Positions 34,408 through 45,062 are shown, counted from the stretch's first letter. The stretch is 45,353 nucleotides of DNA from Nitrospirota bacterium (GCA_003252075.1 QKDO01000052.1:1-45353), one strand, 5' to 3'. The notes: generated by a model from the sequence alone, not told the origin. A program made the numbers and translations.

Positions 34408-35628
34408 TCATGCACTGCGGGGAGCGGACAGCCGCTCCAGACGAAAGGATCCTGTAAGGACATGAAAGGCAAGCAGGAAGGCCGCGGCATTCCACGACTG
34501 TCCGGCCATGCCCATCGGCTCGCCGGTCCTGCCATGAAACCACTCATTGAACTCCCAGTCATTGATCCTGTTCAGGAATGCAAGTCGTTCAAGCTCGCTC
34601 CAGGCAAGTTCCTGGCGGGCCAGCGAAGAAAGCAGCATGACCCAGAAGCCGCCGGCGAACGGCCAGATACCGCCGTTATGATACTGATAGGGGAAATTCT
34701 GGAGATGTCGCTGCATGTACTGCCGCCAGAGACGGCTCTTTCTGCCAATCGGCCGGTGGACGACCCGCACGGGATAGGGCAGGTTGACCTTAAACCGGAG
34801 CAGCGTGTCCGTCATGCGCGTCGCTCGAGATTTCTCAGTCAGACCGAACAACAACGCAAGGATATTGCCGAAGACATCTATTTCCGGTCCGCCGAAGGAG
34901 AAATTCACAAAGCTCAGATATACCCCCTGATCCCGGGCCAGGTTCCGGACGTAATGCGCCAGTACACGGGCCCGCCGCTGCTCCGGAATGACCTTGTCGA
35001 AGGGGTAGAATATCCTGTTGAAATAGTAGCGGGTCTCCCGCGCTCCCTCCATGCTAAAGAGCTTCTTGACAAAATACCACAAGGCATTTGTATAGAGAAC
35101 GAATCCTGAGCGCGGCATGATATCAGCCCAGTCGCTCGCTTCGTTCTGCTGCAGCAGGAACAGACCCTGGTGTTCCTGACAGAGGAGCCAGTGCATGGCG
35201 AGTTTCACCTCCGTATGGAGGTTGCGCTCCAGCGACTGCCCTGGCACATAACGGTCGAAGAGCTTCACCGCAATCAACCACCAGAGTGTTGCGTCGATGC
35301 AGCCGTAATACCAAAAATCCGTTTCCCTGCTTTCAGGCTTTACATATTTGGGGATCTGGCCGTTCGGCGCCTGATAGCGTGCAAGCGTCACGAGCCCCTT
35401 TCTGGCTGCTCCGACGAGCTGGCGATCCCCTGACGCTATCATGCCGAGAGCGCATATTGCCGCATCCCGGCCAAAAATGCTCGCATAATTTCTGCCAACG
35501 GCCTTTTCGCTCTGCGCACAGGCAATAATGCCAGAGGCACGGGAGTTTTCTTTCAGAAGCCTGACAGAGCGTTCATAGCACTCAGCCAGGACGGCATCAC
35601 GCAGAGTTCTTAACGTGTCTTGTGTCAT
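34408..35628 (-). CDS. Six-hairpin (alpha/alpha barrel) glycosidase of the GH100/debranching type
   Basis: I take ATG 35628 as start (frame open from 35691); it has only a weak AGGA upstream. The 406-aa protein resembles the alpha/alpha-barrel glycosidases: NYASIFGRDAAICALGMI with the R-D pair found in glycogen-debranching enzymes and GH100 invertases, then EASDWADIMPRSG, YHNGGIWPFAGGFWVML and WFHGRTGEPMGMAGQSW near the C-terminus. The exact substrate (alpha-1,6 glucan, sucrose or an osmolyte glucoside) cannot be told. It is divergent from the GlgE operon across the regulated promoter at 35696, so a role in glucan or disaccharide turnover is likely. Confidence 0.8.
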   Translation of the reverse strand: MTQDTLRTLRDAVLAECYERSVRLLKENSRASGIIACAQSEKAVGRNYASIFGRDAAICALGMIASGDRQLVGAARKGLVTLARYQAPNGQIPKYVKPESRETDFWYYGCIDATLWWLIAVKLFDRYVPGQSLERNLHTEVKLAMHWLLCQEHQGLFLLQQNEASDWADIMPRSGFVLYTNALWYFVKKLFSMEGARETRYYFNRIFYPFDKVIPEQRRARVLAHYVRNLARDQGVYLSFVNFSFGGPEIDVFGNILALLFGLTEKSRATRMTDTLLRFKVNLPYPVRVVHRPIGRKSRLWRQYMQRHLQNFPYQYHNGGIWPFAGGFWVMLLSSLARQELAWSELERLAFLNRINDWEFNEWFHGRTGEPMGMAGQSWNAAAFLLAFHVLTGSFRLERLSAPRSA

Positions 35629-35695
35629 GCAATATTGTAATCCTGCAACATCTTCCGTTGCCACGTTTTTCACACCGAAAACGCCTGGCATTGCG

Positions 35696-35760
35696 TTGAC
35701 ATGTGGCTACATTTAATATATAATGTAACCACAATTTAAATACTATATAGTCACATTATG
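35696..35760 (+). promoter_or_regulatory. Consensus sigma70 promoter of the GlgE operon with overlapping inverted-repeat operator
   Basis: TTGACA (35696-35701), a 17-bp spacer and TATAAT (35719-35724) form a perfect consensus promoter toward glgE. TGTGGCTACATT (35702-35713), 8 bp, then AATGTAACCACA (35722-35733) is an inverted repeat with one mismatch that covers the spacer and the -10. A third related half-site, in the opposite orientation, lies at 35749-35758 (TAATGTGACTA when read on the minus strand), next to ACTATATAGT (35742-35751). A repressor bound here would block the promoter. The stretch is far more AT-rich than its surroundings. Confidence 0.8.
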
Positions 35761-35914
35761 AAACTTACAATGAACTGCGCCTGAGATAAGCATTTTTGTC
35801 ACAGAGCAGTTTCTTGGTTTTTCCTTCAAGACGGGCAGTCGATATTCACTCCGGTATATTCCTGATGTGACATAATGGAATTACCGGCAACAATAATTCT
35901 GCAGAAGGGGGAAC

Positions 35915-37903
35915 ATGATGGAAGGCAGGGCTCGGATCATCATTGAGCGGGTCACTCCCGAGGTCGAGGGGGGCAGGTATCCCGCAAAACGCGTCCTCGG
36001 TCAGGAGGTCAGGGTCGAAGCAGACATCTTTGTCGATGGCCATGACTCGATTGCTGCCTCTCTCCTGTTCAAAAACCCCCGGGATCGGTCCTGGCAATCA
36101 GCTCCCATGCGTTATGGGAACAATGATCGGTGGCACGGTGAGTTCATTGCGGACGAGATCGGTATCTACCGCTACACGCTACAGGGATGGGTAGACCATT
36201 TCCAAACCTGGCAGAGGGATATAATGAAGAAATTCAAGGCCGGGCAGGACCTGAGCATTGACATCAGGATCGGCATGGCATTCGTCTCGGATGCTCTCGG
36301 CAGGGCCTCGAAGAAGTCGGGAAAAGAACTCGGTAGGCTGCTTGACTCGCTCACTGCTGCTGCAGAAACGGATATGACTGCTGCAGTCGCCATAGCCACC
36401 GGTGATGAGGTCACCTCCCTCATGAAAGCATTTCCTGACATGCGCTACGCAGTAATGTATGACCATGAACTCTCCATTGTGGTGGAACCGCGACGGGCGC
36501 TTTTCGGCAGCTGGTACGAACTTTTCCCGCGGTCCTGCCCCGGACGCAGCGGGGAGCACGGAACATTTACCGACTGCGAGAAGTTACTGCCGGAGATCTC
36601 CCGTATGGGCTTCGATGTACTCTACTTCCCGCCCATTCACCCGATTGGGATGACCAACCGGAAGGGAAAAAACAATATGCCGTCAGCAGCGCCGGACGAC
36701 GTGGGAAGCCCCTGGGCAATCGGCGGAGGAGAGGGTGGACATACGGTGGTCCATCCTCTCCTCGGTTCACTGGAGGCTTTTTCTTCGCTCATCTCCCGGG
36801 CAAGGGAGTATGGCATTTCTCTCGCCATGGACCTTGCCTTCCAGTGTTCGCCCGACCATCCTTATGTCAAGGAACATCCGGAATGGTTCCGGCAGCGGCC
36901 GGACGGCAGTGTCCAGTATGCCGAGAACCCGCCGAAAAAATATGAAGATATCTTCCCGCTGAACTTTGAGAGCGACGACTGGGAGGGGCTCTGGGAGGAG
37001 CTCCGGGCTGTCGTACTGTTCTGGATTGAACGTGGCATCACGATTTTTCGGGTAGACAATCCGCACACGAAATCCTTTCGTTTCTGGGAGTGGCTGATCG
37101 CCGGGGTGCGCAGAGATCACCCGGATGTCATTTTCCTGTCGGAAGCCTTCACGCGGCCGAAGATCATGTACCGTCTCGGCAAGATCGGTTTTTCCCAGTC
37201 CTATACGTATTTCACCTGGCGCTATACGCAGCGTGAGTTCCGCGAGTATCTTACCGAACTGACGCGGAGCGACGTGCGGGAGTTCTTCCGCCCTAACTTC
37301 TGGCCCAATACACCGGACATACTGCCGGAGCACCTGCAGTATGGAGGGCGACCTGCCTTCATGATGCGGCTTGCGCTCGCAGCAACACTTTCACCGAGCT
37401 ATGGGATTTATGGTCCTGCTTTTGAACTCTGCGTCAACGAAGCGTTGACGGGAAAAGAAGAATATCTCCATTCGGAGAAATATGAACTGAAGACATGGGA
37501 CTGGGACGCGCCGGGGAACCTAAAGGATTTCATTGCACGGATGAATAAGATCCGGAGGGAGAACATCGCCCTCCAGGATCTCTGGAACCTGCGATTCTGT
37601 AATGTTGACAACGAAAACCTTCTGTTCTACGTCAAGGCCGCCTCTGACCTCTCGAACGTTCTCCTTATCGTAATCAACCTGGACCCCGCGCATACGCATT
37701 CCGGATGGGTAACCGTGCCGATTGAAGAACTCGGCATTGCGCCGAGTCAGCCCTATATGGTGCACGACCTGCTGAGCGATGATAAATTCATCTGGCAGGG
37801 AGAGCGCAACTATGTTGAACTTGATCCGAGGGTGCTTCCTGCTAATATCTTCCGGGTCCGGAAGCAGCTGAAGCGCGAGACGGACTTCGATTACTTCATG
37901 TAA
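35915..37903 (+). CDS. glgE: Alpha-1,4-glucan:maltose-1-phosphate maltosyltransferase GlgE
   Basis: The 662-aa GH13 enzyme extends alpha-glucan with maltose from maltose-1-phosphate. It has the GlgE N-terminal domain (RIIIERVTPEVEGGRYP), the substrate segment PIHPIGMTNRKGKNN, and the family hallmark SPWAIGGGEGGH. The catalytic Asp381 is in FRVDNPHTK and Glu410 in FLSEAFTRP. An N-terminal helical insert of about 100 residues (KSGKELGRLLDSLTAA) is usual. The gene is the first after the regulated promoter, with GAAGGGGG before ATG 35915; treS follows after 11 bp. Confidence 0.95.
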   Translation: MMEGRARIIIERVTPEVEGGRYPAKRVLGQEVRVEADIFVDGHDSIAASLLFKNPRDRSWQSAPMRYGNNDRWHGEFIADEIGIYRYTLQGWVDHFQTWQRDIMKKFKAGQDLSIDIRIGMAFVSDALGRASKKSGKELGRLLDSLTAAAETDMTAAVAIATGDEVTSLMKAFPDMRYAVMYDHELSIVVEPRRALFGSWYELFPRSCPGRSGEHGTFTDCEKLLPEISRMGFDVLYFPPIHPIGMTNRKGKNNMPSAAPDDVGSPWAIGGGEGGHTVVHPLLGSLEAFSSLISRAREYGISLAMDLAFQCSPDHPYVKEHPEWFRQRPDGSVQYAENPPKKYEDIFPLNFESDDWEGLWEELRAVVLFWIERGITIFRVDNPHTKSFRFWEWLIAGVRRDHPDVIFLSEAFTRPKIMYRLGKIGFSQSYTYFTWRYTQREFREYLTELTRSDVREFFRPNFWPNTPDILPEHLQYGGRPAFMMRLALAATLSPSYGIYGPAFELCVNEALTGKEEYLHSEKYELKTWDWDAPGNLKDFIARMNKIRRENIALQDLWNLRFCNVDNENLLFYVKAASDLSNVLLIVINLDPAHTHSGWVTVPIEELGIAPSQPYMVHDLLSDDKFIWQGERNYVELDPRVLPANIFRVRKQLKRETDFDYFM

Positions 37904-37914
37904 GGAGACGGAAC

Positions 37915-40900
37915 ATGCCGCAGAAGAAAGAATACGCGCCGGCTGACCCCCAGTGGTATAAAGATGCTATCATATATCAGCTGCATGTAAAGACCTTTCT
38001 TGACGGCAACGCAGACGGTATCGGCGATTTTCCCGGTCTGATACGGAAGCTGGACTACCTTGCCGACCTGGGTATCACCGCTGTCTGGCTGCTCCCGTTC
38101 TATCCGTCTCCGCTCAAGGACGACGGGTACGATATTGCCGACTACCGCAGCATCAATCCCGATTATGGTACGCTGAAGGACTTCAAGACCTTTCTGCGGG
38201 AAGCGCACAGGCGTAACATCCGGGTGATCACGGAACTCGTCATGAACCATACCTCAGATCAGCACCCCTGGTTCCAGCGGGCGCGGAAGGCCAAGGCGGG
38301 TTCGCCCTGGAGGGACTTCTACGTCTGGAGCGACACGCCGGAGAAATACCAGGATACCCGCATCATATTCATCGATTTCGAGCCGTCCAACTGGACCTGG
38401 GACGCCGTTGCAAAGGCCTACTACTGGCACCGGTTCTATTCCCATCAGCCTGACCTGAATTTTGACAACCCGATGGTGAGGACCGCCATGTTACGCAGTA
38501 TCGATTTCTGGTTTGAGATGGGGGTCGACGGTGTGAGACTCGACGCAGTCCCGTATCTGTATGAACGCGAGGGAACAAACTGCGAGAACCTGCCGGAAAC
38601 TCATGCATTCCTGAAAGACCTGCGAACCCATGTTGATCGCAAATTCAGCAACCGCATGCTCCTTGCAGAAGCTAACCAGTGGCCGGAAGACGCGGTCGCC
38701 TATTTCGGGGACGGAGACGAGTGCCACATGGCCTTTCATTTCCCGGTCATGCCGAGGATCTATATGGGCCTGCAGATGGAAGACCGCTTCCCGATCGTGG
38801 ATATTCTCGGACAGACGCCCAAGATACCCGGTTCCTGCCAATGGGCCATGTTCCTGCGGAACCATGACGAACTGACGCTCGAGATGGTGACCGACGAGGA
38901 GCGGGACTACATGTACAAGGTATACGCCCGCGATCCCAAGGCGAGGATCAACCTCGGCATTCGCCGCCGGCTTGCACCGCTGGTCGGAAACAGCCGGCGA
39001 AAGATCGAACTGCTGAATATTATCCTTTTCTCGCTGCCCGGTACGCCGGTTATCTATTACGGTGACGAAATCGGCATGGGCGACAATTACTATCTGGGCG
39101 ACCGCAACGGTGTCCGGACACCGATGCAGTGGAGCTCGGACCGGAATGCCGGATTCTCGCAGACCAACCCGCAGAAGCTCTATCTGCCGGTGATCATCGA
39201 CCCGGAGTACCATTTTGAGGCGCTGAACGTCGAGAACCAGGACAGCAACCCCTCCTCTCTGCTCTGGTGGATGAAACGTGTCATCGCCATGCGCAGGCGG
39301 TTCAGGGCTTTCGGCAGCGGCGATATCGAATTCGTTCCGACGGACAACGCGAAGGTCCTTGCCTTCACGCGTACCTCTGAGGACGAGACAATACTGGTGG
39401 TGATCAATCTGTCCCGGTTCTCCCAGGTTGTCGAACTCGACCTTGCGAGGTACCGGGGCTACGTGCCGGAGGAGATATTCGGCCAGAACGTATTTCCGCC
39501 AGTCCGGGAGACGCCGTACGTCCTGACACTCGGCTTCTATGACTATTTCTGGTTCTTCCTGAAAAAAGAAGAAGAATTGATCGATACCGGTAACGTGATG
39601 CGGCTCATACCGCAACTGAAAGCGGTCGGCCGCTGGGAGCAGGTCTTCGACGAGAAGATAAAGTCCCGCCTGGAGACAGATATCCTGCCATCGTTCCTGG
39701 CAGGCTGCCGCTGGTTCGGCGCAAAGGGAAGAAAGATTCGCGAGGTGCTGATCCGGGAGGATGTTGCCCTCGGCGCAAACAGTTCCACCGGACGTCTTCT
39801 CTTCGTTAAAGTGCGGTATCTCGAAGGGGCCTCCGACATCTATCTCCTCCCGCTTGCTTTTTCGTCCGGTGAGGCGGCTGACCGCGTAATCGAGGAGGCG
39901 CCGCATGCCATCCTGGCCGCCCTGCGGATTGGCGAGACTGACGGTATCCTCCACGACGCGGTCTACAGTGAAGCTTTCAGACGGTCGCTCATCGAGATGA
40001 TCGCACGCCGGAGCAGTATAAAAGGACTTTCCGGCCGCCCCGGCCGGAGCCTGAAGCCTTCACTCCTGCGGGATGCAGCCGCTGCAAAATCGCAGGTCCT
40101 GAGGGCGGAGCAGAGCAATACTTCCCTGCTCTACGGAAATGATCTCTTTTTCAAGCTCTACCGGCATCTCGAAGAGGGCGTGAACCCCGACGCGGAGATC
40201 ATGCGGTTTTTTGCCGAAGAGTCCGATTTCACCCATGTCCCACGGTTTGCCGGCGAGATCGAATACCGGCCGCAGAGCGGTGATCATATCTGCATCGGCC
40301 AGCTCCAGGGGTTCGTCCCGAACCAAGGCAATGCCTGGACCTTCACGCTCGACGTTTTGAGCCGCTTTTTTGAACGGGTACTCTCCGGCGGACCGGAATC
40401 CCGGGAGCTTCCGCTCTGCCCGCTTTCTTTTCTGGAAATAGATTTTGCCTCCCTGTCTCCTCTCCTGCAGGAGATGATCGGCGGTTTTTATCTCGAGATG
40501 ATTTCGCTCCTCGGTACGCGGACCGCTGAAATGCACACCGCCCTTGCTGCCGCAATGGAGAATCCAGCCTTTGTACCGGAACCATTCAGTATGCTTTACC
40601 AGCGTTCAGTCTACCAGTCCATGCGCAACCTCGCGGTGCGGGTTCTGCAGCTCCTCCGTGGAAATATGAAGCGGCTCCCGGAAGATTTCCGTCAGGAGGC
40701 CGAAGAAGTCCTTGCCAATGAAAAAGCCATCCTCGACTGCTTTCGCGGCATAGTCGAGAAGAAATTCTCGGCAATGAAGACGCGTTTTCACGGGGACTAT
40801 CACCTCGGTCAGGTGCTCTTCACCGGCAACGATTTCGTTATCATCGACTTCGAGGGCGAGCCCGCACGACCGCTTACCGAGCGCAGGCTGAAACGCTCGC

Positions 40901-41241
40901 CCCTGCGCGATATCGCCGGCATGATCCGGTCGTTTCACTATGCCACCTATCATATCCTGTTGAAGCAGTCCTCCGTGCGCAGCGAGGACGTCGCGCTCCT
41001 TGAACCCTGGACCGCTGTCTGGCACTGCACGGTAGGCGGCATATTCCTGAACGCCTATCTCCGCGCTGCCGGCGATGCCTCCTTTCTCCCTCAGGACCGC
41101 TCACAACTGGAGGCAATGCTCAGGATTTTCCTGCTCGAAAAAGCGGTTTACGAGCTGGGGTATGAAATCAATAACCGTCCTGACTGGGTGATGATCCCGC
41201 TGCGTGGCATGCGCCAGATCATGGACGGCATCAAAGGGTAA
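37915..41241 (+). CDS. treS: Trehalose synthase / maltokinase fusion (TreS-Mak)
   Basis: The 1108-aa protein fuses two enzymes of the GlgE pathway. Residues 1-550 are TreS (GH13): [14 protein letters not shown], then [14 protein letters not shown] (nucleophile Asp210), [11 protein letters not shown] (Glu252), and LRNHDEL (Asp318); it converts trehalose to maltose. Residues 650-1105 are maltokinase (Pep2): the kinase C-lobe motif [11 protein letters not shown] (about 958-968) and VIIDFEGEP (about 977-985) supply the catalytic and metal-binding Asp residues; it phosphorylates maltose at C1. The fusion channels maltose toward GlgE. It begins 11 bp after glgE and ends 10 bp before glgB. Confidence 0.95.
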   Translation: MPQKKEYAPADPQWYKDAIIYQLHVKTFLDGNADGIGDFPGLIRKLDYLADLGITAVWLLPFYPSPLKDDGYDIADYRSINPDYGTLKDFKTFLREAHRRNIRVITELVMNHTSDQHPWFQRARKAKAGSPWRDFYVWSDTPEKYQDTRIIFIDFEPSNWTWDAVAKAYYWHRFYSHQPDLNFDNPMVRTAMLRSIDFWFEMGVDGVRLDAVPYLYEREGTNCENLPETHAFLKDLRTHVDRKFSNRMLLAEANQWPEDAVAYFGDGDECHMAFHFPVMPRIYMGLQMEDRFPIVDILGQTPKIPGSCQWAMFLRNHDELTLEMVTDEERDYMYKVYARDPKARINLGIRRRLAPLVGNSRRKIELLNIILFSLPGTPVIYYGDEIGMGDNYYLGDRNGVRTPMQWSSDRNAGFSQTNPQKLYLPVIIDPEYHFEALNVENQDSNPSSLLWWMKRVIAMRRRFRAFGSGDIEFVPTDNAKVLAFTRTSEDETILVVINLSRFSQVVELDLARYRGYVPEEIFGQNVFPPVRETPYVLTLGFYDYFWFFLKKEEELIDTGNVMRLIPQLKAVGRWEQVFDEKIKSRLETDILPSFLAGCRWFGAKGRKIREVLIREDVALGANSSTGRLLFVKVRYLEGASDIYLLPLAFSSGEAADRVIEEAPHAILAALRIGETDGILHDAVYSEAFRRSLIEMIARRSSIKGLSGRPGRSLKPSLLRDAAAAKSQVLRAEQSNTSLLYGNDLFFKLYRHLEEGVNPDAEIMRFFAEESDFTHVPRFAGEIEYRPQSGDHICIGQLQGFVPNQGNAWTFTLDVLSRFFERVLSGGPESRELPLCPLSFLEIDFASLSPLLQEMIGGFYLEMISLLGTRTAEMHTALAAAMENPAFVPEPFSMLYQRSVYQSMRNLAVRVLQLLRGNMKRLPEDFRQEAEEVLANEKAILDCFRGIVEKKFSAMKTRFHGDYHLGQVLFTGNDFVIIDFEGEPARPLTERRLKRSPLRDIAGMIRSFHYATYHILLKQSSVRSEDVALLEPWTAVWHCTVGGIFLNAYLRAAGDASFLPQDRSQLEAMLRIFLLEKAVYELGYEINNRPDWVMIPLRGMRQIMDGIKG

Positions 41242-41251
41242 AGGGGGTGTC

Positions 41252-43168
41252 ATGACGAAGCAGATGGTACGGTACGACGCAAGCAGACTGACAGAACATG
41301 ATGTATACCTTTTCCGAGAGGGTTCACACTTCCGGCTCTATGACAAGCTCGGCTCACACCCGATGGTGCTCGGCAAGGTTCGCGGCACGCACTTTGCCGT
41401 CTGGGCGCCGAATGCGCAGGCTGTCTCGGTGGTCGGCGGATTCAACGGATGGGACAGGGGTGCGCATCAGCTGAAGATGCGCGAAGACGAATCCGGCATA
41501 TGGGAGGGGTTCATCCCCGGCGTGGAAGCAGGTACTCCCTACAAATACCACGTCGTCTCCCGTCAGGGAAACTTCGCTGCCGACAAAGGCGACCCCTTTG
41601 CGCTCCTCTGGCAGGTGCCGCCAGAGACTGCTTCTGTCGTTGCTGAAATAGGGTATACCTGGGGTGATGCTGCATGGATGCAGGAGCGGCGGGCAAAGAA
41701 TTCCCTGAGCGCCCCTATCTCTATCTACGAAATACACGGGGGCTCGTGGCGCCGCGTGCCTGGCGAGAATAACCGTTCGCTCTCCTACCGGGAACTGGCA
41801 GACTATCTCCCCGAGTATGTGGCGGAAATGGGGTTTACCCATGTGGAGTTCACGCCGGTCATGGAGCATCCCTTCTTCGGCTCGTGGGGCTATCAGACGA
41901 CGGGCTATTTCGCGCCAAGCAGCCGCTACGGATCACCGCAGGACTTTATGTATCTGTTGGACCGTCTGCACCAGAAGAACATCGGTGTGATCCTCGACTG
42001 GGTCCCATCCCACTTTCCGGATGATGAGCACGGCCTGGTCTATTTTGACGGCACCCATCTGTATGAGCATGCCGATCCGCGCAAAGGGTTTCATCCGGAC
42101 TGGAACAGCTATATTTTCAACTACGGACGGAACGAGGTAGCGGCCTTCCTGATCAGCAGCGCGCTTTTCTGGCTCGACATGTACCATGCTGACGGTCTCC
42201 GGATCGACGCAGTGGCATCGATGCTCTACCTTGACTACGGACGAAAAGAAGGCGAATGGATCCCGAACCGGTTCGGCGGCAAGGAAAACATCGAAGCCGT
42301 GCAGTTCCTGCGCCGCTTGAACGAAGAGGTCTACCGTTCTTTTCCCGACGTCCAGACGATAGCGGAAGAGTCGACAGCCTGGCCGATGGTGTCGCGGCCG
42401 GTCTATCTCGGCGGCCTCGGTTTTGGCATGAAATGGAACATGGGCTGGATGCATGATACCCTCAGCTATTTTTCGAAAGACCCGGTCCACCGGAAGTATC
42501 ATCACAATCAGCTGACCTTCAGCCTGCTGTACGCCTTTGCGGAGAACTTCGTCCTCTCGCTCTCTCATGACGAGATTGTGTACGGCAAGGGATCACTGTT
42601 GAACAGGATGCCGGGCGACGACTGGCAGAAATTCGCGAACCTGCGGTTGCTGCTCGGGTATTTCTTCGCGCATCCTGGCAAGAAGCTCCTCTTCATGGGC
42701 GGGGAGTTTGGCCAGCGGCGGGAGTGGGTCCATGACAGCAGTCTCGACTGGCATCTGCTGGAAAACGAGGCTCATCAGGGCATACAGACATGGGTCCGAC
42801 ATCTGCATATTCTGTACCGCGGCGAGCCGGCGCTGTACGAGTGCGATTTTGACAGTAACGGCTTCGAATGGATCGACTGCAGCGACTGGGAGCAGAGCAT
42901 CGTCAGCTTCCTCCGGAAAGGCAGCGCCGGTCCGCCGGTTCTGTTCGTCTGCAACTTCACCCCACAACCGCGGAAGAACTACCGGGTCGGCGTTCCCTTC
43001 GGCGGGTTCTGGAAGGAGATACTGAACAGCGACGCGAAGGAATACGGCGGCAGCGGTCAGGGAAATATGGGGGGGGCTGAGGCCGTGCCGGTGCCGTACC
43101 ACGGCAGATATTACTCGCTGTCGCTCGTAATTCCACCTCTGGGAGTCGTGGCGTTCAGAAAGGAATGA
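41252..43168 (+). CDS. glgB: 1,4-alpha-glucan branching enzyme
   Basis: Start at 41252 has AAGGGGG four bases upstream; the frame opens at 41204 inside treS. The 638-aa GH13 enzyme has an N-terminal CBM48-like domain (about 30-130; [19 protein letters not shown]), [20 protein letters not shown], and the catalytic Asp319 ([16 protein letters not shown]), Glu372 (TIAEEST) and Asp in [12 protein letters not shown]. It makes the alpha-1,6 branches of the glucan. Its stop overlaps the next frame's ATG by four bases (43165-43168). Confidence 0.95.
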   Translation: MTKQMVRYDASRLTEHDVYLFREGSHFRLYDKLGSHPMVLGKVRGTHFAVWAPNAQAVSVVGGFNGWDRGAHQLKMREDESGIWEGFIPGVEAGTPYKYHVVSRQGNFAADKGDPFALLWQVPPETASVVAEIGYTWGDAAWMQERRAKNSLSAPISIYEIHGGSWRRVPGENNRSLSYRELADYLPEYVAEMGFTHVEFTPVMEHPFFGSWGYQTTGYFAPSSRYGSPQDFMYLLDRLHQKNIGVILDWVPSHFPDDEHGLVYFDGTHLYEHADPRKGFHPDWNSYIFNYGRNEVAAFLISSALFWLDMYHADGLRIDAVASMLYLDYGRKEGEWIPNRFGGKENIEAVQFLRRLNEEVYRSFPDVQTIAEESTAWPMVSRPVYLGGLGFGMKWNMGWMHDTLSYFSKDPVHRKYHHNQLTFSLLYAFAENFVLSLSHDEIVYGKGSLLNRMPGDDWQKFANLRLLLGYFFAHPGKKLLFMGGEFGQRREWVHDSSLDWHLLENEAHQGIQTWVRHLHILYRGEPALYECDFDSNGFEWIDCSDWEQSIVSFLRKGSAGPPVLFVCNFTPQPRKNYRVGVPFGGFWKEILNSDAKEYGGSGQGNMGGAEAVPVPYHGRYYSLSLVIPPLGVVAFRKE

Positions 43169-43467
43169 AGACAATCCACGACCTCACAGTCTCGTTCGGA
43201 CTGTCGTCCCGGACTCAGGATCGACTAGCAGCCCCGATAGTTGTCCTGCTCCTGACGATCCGCTATCTCTGCGAACCCCATCGCTGTCGCGAGAGCACGC
43301 AGCAGATGTGGGAAGACATCCTGCGGGCATTCAGGAAGTGCGATGACATTGACTTTGCCTATCCCACGCAACGGTTCTACAACAACCCGGTCGAAGGCAA
43401 ACCGGGGACCACGCCGGCAGCCCCCGAAGACACTATGACAGGGCATACGGCCGGGCTGTCGGAATGA
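43165..43467 (+). pseudogene. C-terminal fragment of an MscS-family channel gene
   Basis: The 100-aa frame opens with a nondescript N-terminus ([15 protein letters not shown]) and then reads VVLLLTIRYLCEPHRCR, WEDILRAFRKCDDIDFAYPT and QRFYNNPVEGKPGTTP. The latter matches the cytoplasmic C-terminus of large MscS-type channels, where the phrase D-I-D-F-A-Y-P-T-x-R-F-Y-N-N is characteristic. All membrane segments and the pore are missing. The frame nonetheless keeps ATGA overlaps with glgB before it and with the glycosyltransferase after it. It may be a dead remnant retained for translational coupling, or a small protein of its own. Confidence 0.65.
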
Positions 43468-44717
43468 AGAGAAATGCTGAGGATCTGGTTCGAGTAATCG
43501 ATGCTGTCCAGTCGGCTGATATTCTGGTAGGCATTCCGTGCTGCCAGAACGAAGAGACGGTTACCGTGGTTATCCGGGCCGCTCTGGAGGGATTGAAGCA
43601 GGCAGCTCCCGACGCTAAGGCCCTCGTACTTGTCGTGGATACCGGACCTTCCGATGGAACCGGGAACACGGTCAGGGATTTTCCGATCCGAGAATCCGGT
43701 GTCACGCTCCATTACCATGCTGCTGCGCCTTCATTCAGACATTCTGCCCCCTATCACGGAAAGGAAGGAAAGGAAATAGCGCTGAGAACGATCCTTGAAG
43801 CATCGCAGACGCTGGGAATTCGCGCCTGCGTTCTTCTGTCGGGAGACCTCAAGAGTATCTCCCCCGGGTGGATCGTCCGGCTGCTCGAACCATTGCTCCA
43901 ACACGGATATGAGTACGTCGCCCCGGTCTATCAGCGCCATCGCTGCGATGGCACGCTCTCACAGACAACGCTTGTTCCCCTTATGCATACCCTGTATGGA
44001 AAGGCTCTGCAACAGCCGCTCACCGAAGAAGCAGCCTTTTCGGGTACCGTGGCTGCAGAACTTCTTGGGGACCGCTTCTGGAGTTCAGAAAGCCTCCGGT
44101 CCGCGGTAGATCTCTGGAGGGCGACTGCTGCGGTTGCTGGGAACTATCGGGTCTGTCAGACCGTGCTCGGCACGTTGGTCCGGGAGAATAATGCCGGCCC
44201 TGTCGACGTGAGCGATATACTTGTTCAGCTTGCCGGCGCTGCCTTCACCATGATGGACCTTTACTATGATGTCTGGAAGAGAAGCACGCCGGCAGAAAGC
44301 CCGGTATTCGGGGACTTTCATGAGGCCGGCGCTGCACCGGTCAGCGTGAACCTGGATGCCATGATCGAACGGTTCAGGCTCGGCGTCAGGGAATTCATGA
44401 AAATATGGTCGGGATTCCTGCCGAGGGAAATCCAGGTGTTCCTGCAAAAGGCGGCGTTGCAGCCGTGTGTGAAGTTTCAGATCCCGGATGAGGTCTGGGC
44501 GGAGATCGTCTGCAGCTTCGCGCTTGCACATCACCGGAAGATGATGAACCAACAACACCTCGTGCAGACGCTTACGCCGCTGTACCTCGGCAAAACAGCG
44601 TCGTTTATCCAGGAGAACAGGAATCTCGGTCCCGAGGAATTCGAGGCAGCGGTCGGGCGTGTCTGCAGGGCATTCGGAGATATGAAATATTTTCTGAAGG
44701 TGAACTGGCCGGCCTGA
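43464..44717 (+). CDS. GT-A glycosyltransferase (GT2-like), last gene of the glucan operon
   Basis: The 417-aa protein begins with a Rossmann-like GT-A domain: ADILVGIPCCQNEETVTVVI, KALVLVVDTGPSDGTGN and RACVLLSGDLKSISPGWI. The canonical D-x-D reads D-L-K-S here, a variant. Then come YQRHRCDGTLSQTTLVPL and YGKALQQPLTEEAAFSG. The C-terminal 150 residues are helical (QTVLGTLVRENNAGPVDVSD and on). It resembles enzymes that build glycosylated osmolytes such as glucosyl- or mannosyl-glycerate, but the acceptor is not known. It overlaps the preceding frame by ATGA, and its stop is 3 bp from the convergent YciH gene. Confidence 0.78.
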   Translation: MKRNAEDLVRVIDAVQSADILVGIPCCQNEETVTVVIRAALEGLKQAAPDAKALVLVVDTGPSDGTGNTVRDFPIRESGVTLHYHAAAPSFRHSAPYHGKEGKEIALRTILEASQTLGIRACVLLSGDLKSISPGWIVRLLEPLLQHGYEYVAPVYQRHRCDGTLSQTTLVPLMHTLYGKALQQPLTEEAAFSGTVAAELLGDRFWSSESLRSAVDLWRATAAVAGNYRVCQTVLGTLVRENNAGPVDVSDILVQLAGAAFTMMDLYYDVWKRSTPAESPVFGDFHEAGAAPVSVNLDAMIERFRLGVREFMKIWSGFLPREIQVFLQKAALQPCVKFQIPDEVWAEIVCSFALAHHRKMMNQQHLVQTLTPLYLGKTASFIQENRNLGPEEFEAAVGRVCRAFGDMKYFLKVNWPA

Positions 44718-44720
44718 GGA

Positions 44721-45062
44721 TCAGCCGCCCGACTTCTTTGGACCATAGCCCATCGCCTGGAGCAACCCCATGAGCGCGTCCCGGTGATCACCCTGGATCT
44801 CCAGCGCCGGCTCCCTGAGCGCGCCGCCGGTACCGAGCGATGACTTCAGACGTTTCAGGAGGACCTCCAGCGCATTCTTGGGGAGGCCGAGACCATCCAC
44901 TACGGTTACCGACTTGCCGCCCCTGCCTTTGCGTTCGAGGCGAATGACCACGTTCTGCAGGACTCCAGACCGGACGCCGGACACCCCCTTCTCCCGCCGC
45001 GTCTTCTCTCGCGGAACCATCCTGTCGGTCGAGTAGACCAGCTTCACATTTTCGTCCGTCAC
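44721..45062 (-). CDS. yciH: YciH/SUI1-type translation initiation factor homologue
   Basis: The 113-aa protein has the SUI1/eIF1 fold: VVIRLERKGRGGKSVTVVDG, ALEVLLKRLKSSLGTGGAL, and EIQGDHRDALMGLLQAMGY. Bacterial YciH can affect the fidelity of start-site choice. The gene is convergent with the glycosyltransferase and has no operon partners. Confidence 0.93.
   Translation of the reverse strand: MTDENVKLVYSTDRMVPREKTRREKGVSGVRSGVLQNVVIRLERKGRGGKSVTVVDGLGLPKNALEVLLKRLKSSLGTGGALREPALEIQGDHRDALMGLLQAMGYGPKKSGG

Noticed and set aside
35758-35784. Eight-codon leader frame (MKLTMNCA) after the GlgE promoter
   Set aside because: It has no ribosome-binding site, no run of regulatory codons and no attenuator hairpin.
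38491-39954. 487-aa minus-strand frame
   Set aside because: It is antisense to the TreS domain, whose catalytic residues are all present.
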